Made by a program: the position numbers and the translations under genes
In this document: piece after piece, positions 1 through 5,664 of the stretch
How the letters are laid out: the number at the start of each line of letters is the position of its first letter
Numbering within the stretch: the stretch's first letter is position 1
DNA from: Chitinophagales bacterium
GTDB lineage: Bacteria > Bacteroidota > Bacteroidia > Chitinophagales > UBA10324
Length of the DNA stretch: 6,512 bases
Reading direction: 5' to 3'
Assembly: GCA_026786335.1 (NCBI GenBank)
Contig: JAJAYG010000152.1
Span: 1-6,512 of the forward strand
Notes under the pieces: generated by a model
Told to the model about the DNA's origin: nothing
The model's input: the letters and a program-made list of their open reading frames with translations, nothing else
Databases searched by the model: none

Positions 1-181
1 CATTTTTTTCATAGCGGATAATTACTTCATCATCGGCCATCTTAGTATGGTTTGCATTATTTGGTTTTTTGAAATGAAGATAAAGCGTATCTCCCTCCTC
101 ATCGTAGTTTGACCAAACAGTTTTGTGCCGCAACAAGTAAGGCAACGCCGAAGAAAATTCTTTTAGTTCTAAAGTTTCCAT
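1..181 (-). CDS. DUF2283 family protein, 5' part (runs off left edge)
   Basis: On the minus strand an ATG at 181-179 opens a frame that stays open for 60 codons to the window edge. The product starts METLELKEFSSALPYLL and then has VWSNYDEEGDTLYLHF, close to the DUF2283 signature (YD.e.D.lYi.f), followed by a short polar loop and DEVIIRYEKN, where family members usually carry a strand of the type 'gviiryd'. DUF2283 proteins are small, mostly beta, soluble proteins of unknown biochemical function. They are often encoded directly downstream of a small toxin-like gene, and an antitoxin role has been suggested from that linkage. Here the same arrangement is seen: the start lies inside the end of the broken gene at 169-410. 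There is no separate ribosome binding site, so translation was probably coupled to the upstream gene. The C-terminus is outside the window. The family call is from motif recognition only. Confidence 0.8.
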   Translation of the reverse strand, partial: METLELKEFSSALPYLLRHKTVWSNYDEEGDTLYLHFKKPNNANHTKMADDEVIIRYEKN

Positions 182-410
182 AACACTTTCTTTTTTTCAA
201 ATTCTTGTTTCTTGTTCGAGATAAATGCTGTGATCACAAATCCATTATTAGCAGAAACCTCTTTGTAAATAACTATCACAAATTTACCATTTAGTTCCTG
301 AATAGATTTTACAGCAATTAATCCATTCTCATTGCCTTCGCAAATTATTTCGGGGTTTTCTATTGCCGCACTTATTACTTGAACTTACAATCAATTAAAT
401 GTATAACCAT
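169..410 (-). pseudogene. Remnant of a small RelE/barnase-like toxin gene upstream of DUF2283
   Basis: Reading the minus strand, an ATG at 410-408 gives MVIHLIDCKFK and then a stop (TAA). A second frame, opening just after, gives VQVISAAIENPEIICEG, a middle part, and the end GFVITAFISNKKQEFEKKKV followed by LWKL and a TAG at 171-169. The C-terminal half resembles the PBECR / DUF4258-like nuclease-toxin families that sit beside DUF2283: a '..aIenPd.i' helix end, paired strands (FVIVIYKEV, GFVITAF) and a terminal basic segment ending in LW. The conserved region expected between the N-terminal strand and the 'IENPE' helix is missing, the frame changes there, and the second frame has no ATG. The gene therefore looks broken by a deletion plus frameshift. 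The end overlaps the DUF2283 start by 13 bases. The exact toxin family is uncertain; decay is clearer than identity. Confidence 0.6.
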
Positions 411-445
411 TTTGCTTTTTGAAAAGAAAAAACGTAGGGTTCTTT

Positions 446-474
446 TTAAACTATTTGCAAGTTTGAAATAGCAA
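446..474 (-). promoter_or_regulatory. Candidate Bacteroidota-type promoter for the DUF2283/toxin-like pair
   Basis: On the minus strand, TTG (474-472) is followed after 18 bases by TAGTTTAA (453-446). This is close to the Bacteroidota primary sigma pattern TTG...TAnnTTTG. It would place a transcript start roughly 30 bases before the ATG at 410. The spacer coincides with the inverted-repeat cluster. Pattern match only. Confidence 0.3.
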
Positions 475-503
475 TAACTATTTCTTATTGCAGAAGTTTC
501 AAA
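451..503. repeat. Interleaved inverted repeats in the divergent intergenic region
   Basis: Four overlapping pairings are visible. CTATTT (451-456) pairs with AAATAG (466-471). GAAATAG (465-471) pairs with CTATTTC (478-484) across a 6-base loop. GCAATAA (471-477) pairs with TTATTGC (485-491) across a 7-base loop that is itself CTATTTC. TTTGAAA (462-468) pairs with TTTCAAA (497-503). The arms share bases, so several hairpins exclude one another. CTATTT also recurs as a direct repeat 27 bases apart (451 and 478). The cluster covers the candidate minus-strand promoter and lies before the candidate plus-strand one. An operator for an autoregulated toxin-antitoxin-like pair is a natural reading, but that is inference. 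Confidence 0.5.
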
Positions 504-508
504 AAATA

Positions 509-541
509 TTTGCTCATTCCAACGTCTTTTTCTTAATTTCG
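509..541 (+). promoter_or_regulatory. Candidate promoter for the 112-residue secreted protein gene
   Basis: TTTG (509-512) is followed after 21 bases by TAATTTCG (534-541), one base off TAnnTTTG. Transcription would start about 25 bases before the ATG at 573. The region is AT-rich, so chance matches are likely. Confidence 0.3.
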
Positions 542-572
542 ATTCATTAATAACTTCTTAAACCACTTGCTT

Positions 573-911
573 ATGAAAACCCTGCTCACTCTCCTTTTCG
601 TTTTCATCTTCTCTGCTGCAAATGCACAAACAAAAATTCTCGATTCAAATGTTGACTGGGGAAATAGAACCATTACCATATTTTTGAGTGACTCTCTTTT
701 CACTTCAAACTCCGTTTGTGTTCAACTTGGAACAGAATATCAAACCAATGATATTTTCAATGAGACATCATTAATAATAGGAACCGATTTACCTATTGGT
801 GATAAGTTCGTTATTCCATTGGCGAATGTTTCGGCAGGTATATATTATGTTGATGTAAAAATTACGACATCAAGCGGAGTTCAGGAAATGGAATTCCAAA
901 CTTCCAATTGA
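573..911 (+). CDS. Small secreted protein of unknown function (112 aa)
   Basis: The product has a clear Sec signal peptide, MKTLLTLLFVFIFSAANA, with likely cleavage before Q. The start is taken as ATG 573; a TTG two codons upstream (567) is less likely and would only add M-L. No strong Shine-Dalgarno is present, as is usual in Bacteroidota. The mature part of about 94 residues is predicted beta-rich with a single Cys (SVCVQLG). Its end, VIPLANVSAGIYYVDVKI and on to a final strand (EMEFQ), has the shape of a small Ig-like fold and weakly recalls the T9SS C-terminal pattern 'l..l..G.Y.v.v...g'. It is too short to carry both a cargo domain and a full sorting domain, so it may be a lone Ig-like module exported to the periplasm or surface. 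It precedes the large broken surface protein gene by 71 bases. I do not recognise a named family. Confidence 0.75.
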   Translation: MKTLLTLLFVFIFSAANAQTKILDSNVDWGNRTITIFLSDSLFTSNSVCVQLGTEYQTNDIFNETSLIIGTDLPIGDKFVIPLANVSAGIYYVDVKITTSSGVQEMEFQTSN

Positions 912-918
912 GTTTTTA

Positions 919-945
919 TTCAGGAAAAATTTCTTGAAACTTTTG
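919..945 (+). terminator. Weak stem-loop after the 112-aa gene
   Basis: TTCAGG (919-924) can pair with CTTGAA (933-938), with one G-U pair, extended by A-T pairs around a small loop and followed by A-C-T-T-T-T. It lies just after the stop codon at 911. The stem is AT-rich and the T-run short, so it would be a weak terminator at best. Confidence 0.25.
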
Positions 946-982
946 AACATCATAATTCTTTCACCCATTAAATTTTATCCCC

Positions 983-1795
983 ATGTAAAACTTTACTTCC
1001 TCTTTCATTTTATTTTTCTCGCTCTCTTTTTTTATTGTGAATGTTTCATTGGCTACTAATTATTACTGGAGCCCCGCCGGTACTTCACGAAGTTTTAATA
1101 GTGCAGGCAATTGGTGAAAGATTAATTGTAGTGGTACTGTAGCTTCAAGCGTTCCTGCGAGCGGTGATACAATTACCTATAGCAATTGCAGCAACAAAGA
1201 ATGTCATATTGATGTGAATGCTACTGTAAAGATGGTGATCATTTTAGGCACTTACACTGACACACTTTATCAGGATAACGGAAAAACGTTTACTTTCGAA
1301 AAGGCATCATTTAAAGGAGGAGTATTTATGGGAGGAAATTCAGTAATCAGTTGCACGAAAGATATAACCATTGATGGCACAGCTTTTAAATCTACTTCAG
1401 ATGTGTTTACTATTGCAGGTGACTTTACCTATAAGACAGGTGGCTTTACACACAACAGTGGTAAATTAGTTTTTAATAAAGGGGCGAGTTCTACTACTAC
1501 AATCAGCAGCACTTCCAATTCAGTAACGGTAAGTTTATACAAAGCAGAATTCGGAGCACCAACTTATAACACTACTTTTAATGTTCGAAACATTGACCTA
1601 CAAGTGAATAACGATTTAACTGTTACAGGCGATTCATCGCTCTTTATAAATAGCAATTCGAGCTCTGTTATTCAGGCGAAAGGAAGTGTAACAAGCAGTA
1701 ATACAAATTCAACAGGTGGTGGTACAGCTACAATTGAAATCAACGGAACAGGCAGTCAAACTTTAAGTGATAATACGGTGGTAGCGGCACATTAG
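983..1795 (+). pseudogene. N-terminal fragment: signal peptide and start of beta-repeat region
   Basis: This is the frame before the shift; it ends at TAG 1793-1795 in out-of-frame residues VVAAH. Ignoring the TAA and TGA, it encodes a hydrophobic signal peptide (to residue 24, ...NVSLA), then TNYYWSPAGTSRSFNSAGNW and a run of short strands rich in T, S, N and G (KDITIDGTAF, FTIAGDFTYK, GKLVFNKGAS, DLTVTGDSSLFINS, TATIEINGTGSQTL). The strand-turn spacing is that of a right-handed beta-helix or stacked adhesin repeat, common in Bacteroidota surface proteins. Gene finders may call only 1214-1795 from a GTG, but that start has no signal peptide and sits mid-domain, so it is unlikely to be a real gene. 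Confidence 0.7.
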
Positions 1796-4700
1796 AAGTT
1801 CAGGGAGATATTGCATGGAATAATTCCGGAACTTCAACTTTCGGAAATGCTTCTTTCAAATGTTCTGGAGGAAACTCTCAAACTTTCAGTGGAAGCATTG
1901 AACCTATTTTTTATAATCTTGAAATCAACAAGTCTGCAAATGCAGTAACTTTGGATGACCCTCTCACTGTGTCAAACAACCTGAATCTTGTGAGCAAAAA
2001 TCTGATCACTGATACCACGAATATTTTAACACTGAAAAGTGGTGCTACTGTTTCAAGTGTTTCATCATCAAGTTTCGTAAGCGGCCCAATAAATAAAATC
2101 GGGAACAGTGCTTTCACTTTTCCTATTGGGAAAGGAAGCGCTTACAAACCTGTTGCCATCACTGCTCCTTCTTCTTCAACTGATGCATTCACTGCAGAAT
2201 ATTTTGGTTCGCAGCAATCTCACGGCAGTAATAAAGATTCTATAACTTACCTGAGTGCTTGTGAATATTGGAATGTGAAACGCACTGCAGGAAGCAGCAA
2301 TATAAAGATTACTTTGTATTGGGATAATTCTACGTGCGCCATTTACACTTTGCAAACTTTAAAAATCGGCAGATGGGATGGAAGTAAATGGAATAACACA
2401 GGAATGTGTACCACAACAGGAAACACTGCAAGCGGAAGCATTCAAACAAATAATAACCTGAGTGCATTCGGTGATTTTATGATTGCGAAAAGATCACCTG
2501 CGGTGTTTGCACATGCAGGAAATGATATTAGTATTTGCAGTGGCGTTTCTCATGCAGTGGGTGCTTCTCCAAGTGCAACAAGTGGACTTACTCCTTATAC
2601 TTATGCATGGTCGCCCTCAACTGCATTGAGTTCTAGTTCGGTTGCAAATCCCACTAGCACAGCGACTTCAACTACGCATTACATTTTAACGGTAACTGAT
2701 CTTGATCATACTGTTGCAGTTGATACCATTATTGTAACCGTACATCCAAATCCAATTGCTGATGCAGGTGATGATACAACGATGTGCAAAGATTTTGAAT
2801 TTCACATAGGAGGAAATCCAACAGCAAGTTATGGCACATTACCTTATAATTATTTGTGGAAGAATGTAAGTGGTGATACTTTATTTCAAGTGACAAATCC
2901 ATTTGTTGAATCCGATACTTCTTTCATTTCTTTTCTCACTGTTACTGATTCGTTTGGATGTAAGGGAAGAGATTCAATAGAAGTTTCTGTTCCAACACCA
3001 ATTGAAATTGATTTTGATTTTGATACAACTTTATATCTCAATCAAAGTGTTCAGTTGAATCCGCAAGTGAGTGGCGGTGTAGGAAGTTTGAATTATAGTT
3101 GGTCTCCGAGTTTGTGGTTGAATGATTCGACGATTGTGAATCCGGTGTGTGTGCCGAGGTCTTCAATTCGTTATACTCTTGTTGTGGGTGATTCATTAAA
3201 TTGTATACGCGAAGCATTTACACGAATACGGTTTAGCCCAATTGACTTACAAGCACTTAATCAATATGCAATATTCTCACCTGATAGCATATTTGTTGGT
3301 GATAGCAGTATAGCTATAGGAGGTGTTGGTTCGAGGCAAGTAGATACCTCCTATCTTCATATTCCTTTTGGTTTTCTTGAAACCGATTCATTTGTACTTG
3401 CATCATTGACTGACCAACTCTCTGAAATAATGGATGGCATTGATGGGTTGGCTGCTGACACTATTGACGGCGATTTGAGTGGTGATACGTTATATTCAGG
3501 AACTTATCGAATTGCTGGCTCGGCTCAATTGAATGGTACACTTACACTTGCAGGTAATGATTCTTCTTACATTATTCTTGATATAGACAGTGACTGGAAT
3601 GTAAGTGATTTCAGCAAAATTGTACATAGCGGAATTGTTGATGATAAAGTTTTCTTTTCGGTTAACGGTAAGATTGTGATGGGTGATAGTTTAGAGTTGA
3701 ATTGTTTTTTTCTCTCCGAAAAATCCATTTCAATCGGAAGCTTTGTTGGTTCCGCTGTCTTTTTAGTAAAAGAGAGTACAACAATTTCTTCTTCAGCTTT
3801 CAAATTAGAATGTACTAATGATGATCCCGATTGCTGGACACAACTAGATTTTCTAACCATTCAAATTGAATTACCAGATAAGCTGCCAAGGACAAGAAAA
3901 GGCCTTGTTTGGAATTCAGAACACACCCTTGTTTTCGATGATGAGTTTGCAACAGATTTGAATATTTTGTCTTGGACGATAGATGAATGGTGGGATGAGA
4001 GAACTAATTATCAGTGGTATGAATATGGTGGTTGGGGGGATGAAGAACGTAAAACATTTTATGACCCAGAAGTTACTGGTGCATTTTCTGGAATTACCAC
4101 CTATGCAACTATAGATGGAAATCTCATATTGAGGGCTACGAATCTCGAAACAGAAGTAGGCCAATCTTACCCTGCGAAGGATGCAGACGGAAATGATTAC
4201 AATTATAAATATTCAGCAGGTTCAATTGAATCTAATGCCCGGTTTTATCATGGCTATTTTGAAATTAAAGCAAAGATGCCTTACGGACAGGGTATGTGGC
4301 CATCATTTTGGATGATTGATGGCACTTGCCCCGGCGGACAATGGTGGGTCCCAGATCATGATGATAAGAGAGAGATAGATTTTTTTGATGCTTCGCTGCC
4401 TAAAACCGTTTTTCCGGTTGTAGAATTCTATGATCATTGTCAAGATGGTTGGTTGGAATATTTCGCTTGCCCTAAAGACCAAGAAGGAAATTCTGTTAAT
4501 CTATCGGATAATTGGCATATCTATGCAGCGGATTGGGATAATGATATCATAACTTATTATGTTGATGGGGTACCAATGTTAAGTTACACGTCCGAAAGTA
4601 CAATGCCTAATATTATGGGTGTTAGAGATCAGGCAATGCGCCTTGAATTAGGTACCGGAGTAACATCTGAAAATGCTCCAAATTTTGCTTCAAATGCAAC

Positions 4701-5652
4701 AACAGGAACAGCACCAGGCGGTGAGAATAGTGAGCGCGATTTTCAAATTGAGTATATAAAAATATGGCAGAAAAAAAATCATGTTTCGGATTGTTACTTT
4801 GTAAATGATTTTAATGGCGAAAGAATTGATCCAATCTTTTGCCTAAGCAATACATTTCATGTTGCTACAACTTACATTCAGGATGCAACTTATAGCTGGA
4901 CATTACCTGCAAACTGGACGGCTACAGATTTTCTTCTTTATCAAACTGCTTCTTCTGAAAAATTGATCACTCCATCTTCAACTGCTGCTGGTTCATATAC
5001 AATTCATTTAAAAATTACTTTACCTCAAATAGGAAATCAGAAAGCTGGTATTGTTGATGAACAAGATATTAATGTTTGGATTGGAGAACCTGATGCTCCA
5101 ACTTTTGATTATGCTCCTACACCTTTTTATTTATATGCTAATAATCACTGCACTATTTTTCCTGTTGATAATGCCGATAGCTATGAATGGGATTTTACAT
5201 TAGGAAACGGGGATCCTTCAGACGGTCTTATTCTTTCGCCTTCAGGCACGTATTGCGGTATCGAAACACTGGAACCTGGCAGCTATAAAATAAAAGCAAG
5301 GGCTCATAATGTTTGCGGATATAGTGAATGGAGCCAACTTACACTTTATGTTAATGACGAACCCTGTTCTGGAAATGGATGCAAGGTTTTAGATTCAACT
5401 TCTTTAAATTCACTCATTCAAATTTATCCTTCTCCCAGTGATGGGCATTTATCAATAAAGAATAATTCAAACGAAAAAGTTTTTATTACACTTAAAATGA
5501 TTAACGGCATTGCTGTTACAAATTTTTATTTGCAACCCGATGAATCAACAAAGATTAATAATTTACCTCAAGGATTGTTACTTGCAGAATCCTGGATAGA
5601 AAGCAATCATACTTTATTATTAAGACAACTTATTCCAATTGTTAATCCTTAA
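1774..5652 (+). CDS. C-terminal open frame of the broken gene (PKD-like, DUF3494, GH16, T9SS)
   Basis: This frame is open from 1774, just after in-frame TGA-TAA at 1768-1773, to TAA 5652. A TTG at 1951 gives a 1233-residue product, but that start lies mid-domain without signal peptide or ribosome binding site, so the frame has no credible start of its own. Using 1951 numbering: residues 41-180 hold a beta module seen in Bacteroidota surface proteins (FTFPIGKGSAYKPV; EYWNVKR; ALQ-like strands to FMIAKRS). PKD-like domains follow at about 188-265 (HAGNDISICSG...YAWSPSTALS...THYILTVTD), 268-348 (ADAGDDTTMC...NYLWKN...FLTVTDSFGC) and 351-428 (YSWSPSLWLN...RYTLVVGDSLNC). Then come DUF3494 (432-620), GH16 (654-941), two Ig/PKD-like modules (946-1136; YSWTLPANW, SYEWDF, GSYKIKARAHNVCGYSEWS) and the sorting domain (1155-1233). 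Without an export signal this frame could not be secreted. Confidence 0.75.
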   Translation, partial: YGGSGTLEVQGDIAWNNSGTSTFGNASFKCSGGNSQTFSGSIEPIFYNLEINKSANAVTLDDPLTVSNNLNLVSKNLITDTTNILTLKSGATVSSVSSSSFVSGPINKIGNSAFTFPIGKGSAYKPVAITAPSSSTDAFTAEYFGSQQSHGSNKDSITYLSACEYWNVKRTAGSSNIKITLYWDNSTCAIYTLQTLKIGRWDGSKWNNTGMCTTTGNTASGSIQTNNNLSAFGDFMIAKRSPAVFAHAGNDISICSGVSHAVGASPSATSGLTPYTYAWSPSTALSSSSVANPTSTATSTTHYILTVTDLDHTVAVDTIIVTVHPNPIADAGDDTTMCKDFEFHIGGNPTASYGTLPYNYLWKNVSGDTLFQVTNPFVESDTSFISFLTVTDSFGCKGRDSIEVSVPTPIEIDFDFDTTLYLNQSVQLNPQVSGGVGSLNYSWSPSLWLNDSTIVNPVCVPRSSIRYTLVVGDSLNCIREAFTRIRFSPIDLQALNQYAIFSPDSIFVGDSSIAIGGVGSRQVDTSYLHIPFGFLETDSFVLASLTDQLSEIMDGIDGLAADTIDGDLSGDTLYSGTYRIAGSAQLNGTLTLAGNDSSYIILDIDSDWNVSDFSKIVHSGIVDDKVFFSVNGKIVMGDSLELNCFFLSEKSISIGSFVGSAVFLVKESTTISSSAFKLECTNDDPDCWTQLDFLTIQIELPDKLPRTRKGLVWNSEHTLVFDDEFATDLNILSWTIDEWWDERTNYQWYEYGGWGDEERKTFYDPEVTGAFSGITTYATIDGNLILRATNLETEVGQSYPAKDADGNDYNYKYSAGSIESNARFYHGYFEIKAKMPYGQGMWPSFWMIDGTCPGGQWWVPDHDDKREIDFFDASLPKTVFPVVEFYDHCQDGWLEYFACPKDQEGNSVNLSDNWHIYAADWDNDIITYYVDGVPMLSYTSESTMPNIMGVRDQAMRLELGTGVTSENAPNFASNATTGTAPGGENSERDFQIEYIKIWQKKNHVSDCYFVNDFNGERIDPIFCLSNTFHVATTYIQDATYSWTLPANWTATDFLLYQTASSEKLITPSSTAAGSYTIHLKITLPQIGNQKAGIVDEQDINVWIGEPDAPTFDYAPTPFYLYANNHCTIFPVDNADSYEWDFTLGNGDPSDGLILSPSGTYCGIETLEPGSYKIKARAHNVCGYSEWSQLTLYVNDEPCSGNGCKVLDSTSLNSLIQIYPSPSDGHLSIKNNSNEKVFITLKMINGIAVTNFYLQPDESTKINNLPQGLLLAESWIESNHTLLLRQLIPIVNP
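3244..3810 (+). other. DUF3494 (ice-binding-like) domain within the broken gene
   Basis: The segment starts IDLQALNQYAIFSPDSI, like the family's 'lgsa.sFavla...v' opening, then has ...VGDSSIAIGGVG, a helix (TDSFVLASLTDQLSEIMDGI), and the hallmark second half GDTLYSGTYRIAGSAQLNG + TLTLAGNDSSYIILDI, matching the family pattern 'L.pGvY.f.ssa.l.GtLtLd...d..fifqi'. It closes with strands KVFFSVNGKIVMGDSLELN and SISIGSFVGSAVFLVKES, corresponding to 'nvfw.vg....lg....f.G.ila..sI......v.Gr'. The fold is an irregular beta-helix flanked by one helix. Some members bind ice, many others are adhesins or of unknown role; ice binding cannot be concluded here. Confidence 0.65.
3910..4773 (+). other. GH16 glycoside hydrolase domain with variant catalytic motif
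   Basis: The domain opens HTLVFDDEFATDLNILSWT (family pattern 'lvf.DEF....ld...W'), then GGWGDEERKTFY, IDGNLILRA, the core strands YSAGSIESNARFYHGYFEIK and GQGMWPSFWMID, the catalytic strand REIDFFDAS (E at 4372-4374, D 4378-4380, D 4387-4389), NWHIYAADWDNDIITYYVDG and the final strand FQIEYIKIWQKK. The order and the length of about 288 residues fit GH16 enzymes, which cut beta-1,3 or beta-1,3/1,4 glucans, agarose, carrageenan or related polymers. The usual motif is E-[ILV]-D-x-x-E. Here the nucleophile E and middle D are kept but the acid/base position is D. The substrate cannot be told from sequence alone. Confidence 0.85.
5413..5649 (+). other. C-terminal T9SS type A sorting domain
   Basis: The last 79 residues begin LIQIYPSPSDGHLSIKNNS, matching the sorting-domain opening 'v.vYPNPt.g.l.i', continue with strands VFITLKMINGIAV and STKINNLPQGLLLAESWIES and end near the stop. 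This domain targets proteins across the outer membrane by the type IX secretion system, where it is cleaved and the protein is usually anchored or released. The 'G.Y.v' part is changed to QGLLLAESWI, a slight divergence from the family pattern. Confidence 0.8.
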
Positions 5653-5664
5653 ATTAATTAAGCT

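Larger units (their letters stand above)
983..5652 (+). pseudogene. Broken giant T9SS-secreted surface protein: beta-repeats, PKD-like, DUF3494, GH16, T9SS domain
   Basis: One ancestral gene of about 1556 codons can be rebuilt from ATG 983 to TAA 5650-5652. Three lesions break it. (1) Codon 2 is TAA, where lysine (AAA) would give the ordinary signal peptide start MKNFTSSFILFFSLS. (2) Codon 45 is TGA (1115-1117), after ...SAGNW. (3) One base is missing near 1777, probably a G from a GGG run: adding it turns ...GSQTLSDNT into ...GGSGTLEVQGD and joins the two open frames without a gap in sense. Rebuilt order, by residue: signal peptide 1-24, beta-rich repeat region to about 505, three PKD-like domains 511-751, DUF3494 755-943, GH16 977-1264, Ig/PKD-like 1269-1459, T9SS sorting domain 1478-1556. 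The intact protein would be exported through Sec and T9SS to the cell surface. Sequence or assembly error is an alternative to true decay. Confidence 0.8.

Noticed and set aside
943..976. TTG / TAAATTTT promoter pair before ATG 983
   Set aside because: It would place the transcript start practically on the start codon, and the stretch is so AT-rich that a match carries little weight.
1115..1117. TGA read as an amino acid (selenocysteine or a recoded TGA)
   Set aside because: Other frames in the window do not use in-frame TGA, the codon 2 lesion is TAA, and no selenocysteine-type hairpin is evident after the TGA.
1770..1795. Programmed frameshift or phase-variable tract at the frame change
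   Set aside because: No slippery heptamer, no long homopolymer or short tandem repeat is present; a simple one-base loss at GG explains the change.
1951..1953. TTG as true start of a 1233-residue protein
   Set aside because: The frame continues upstream to 1774 with sensible beta-repeat sequence; there is no signal peptide although the protein ends in a T9SS domain, which requires Sec export.
1911..2117. Minus-strand open frame of 68 codons
   Set aside because: Antisense to the well-supported beta-rich frame of the large gene; no motif, no ribosome binding site.
2512..3234. The three PKD-like domains as a recent DNA tandem duplication
   Set aside because: The domains share only the protein pattern; the nucleotide sequences are clearly diverged and no exact long repeats were seen.
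3567..3860. Minus-strand open frame of 97 codons
   Set aside because: Antisense shadow of the DUF3494 domain; low-complexity product rich in K, S and T without a recognisable family.
3916..4164. Minus-strand open frame of 82 codons
   Set aside because: Antisense shadow of the start of the GH16 domain, whose plus-strand reading is clearly conserved.
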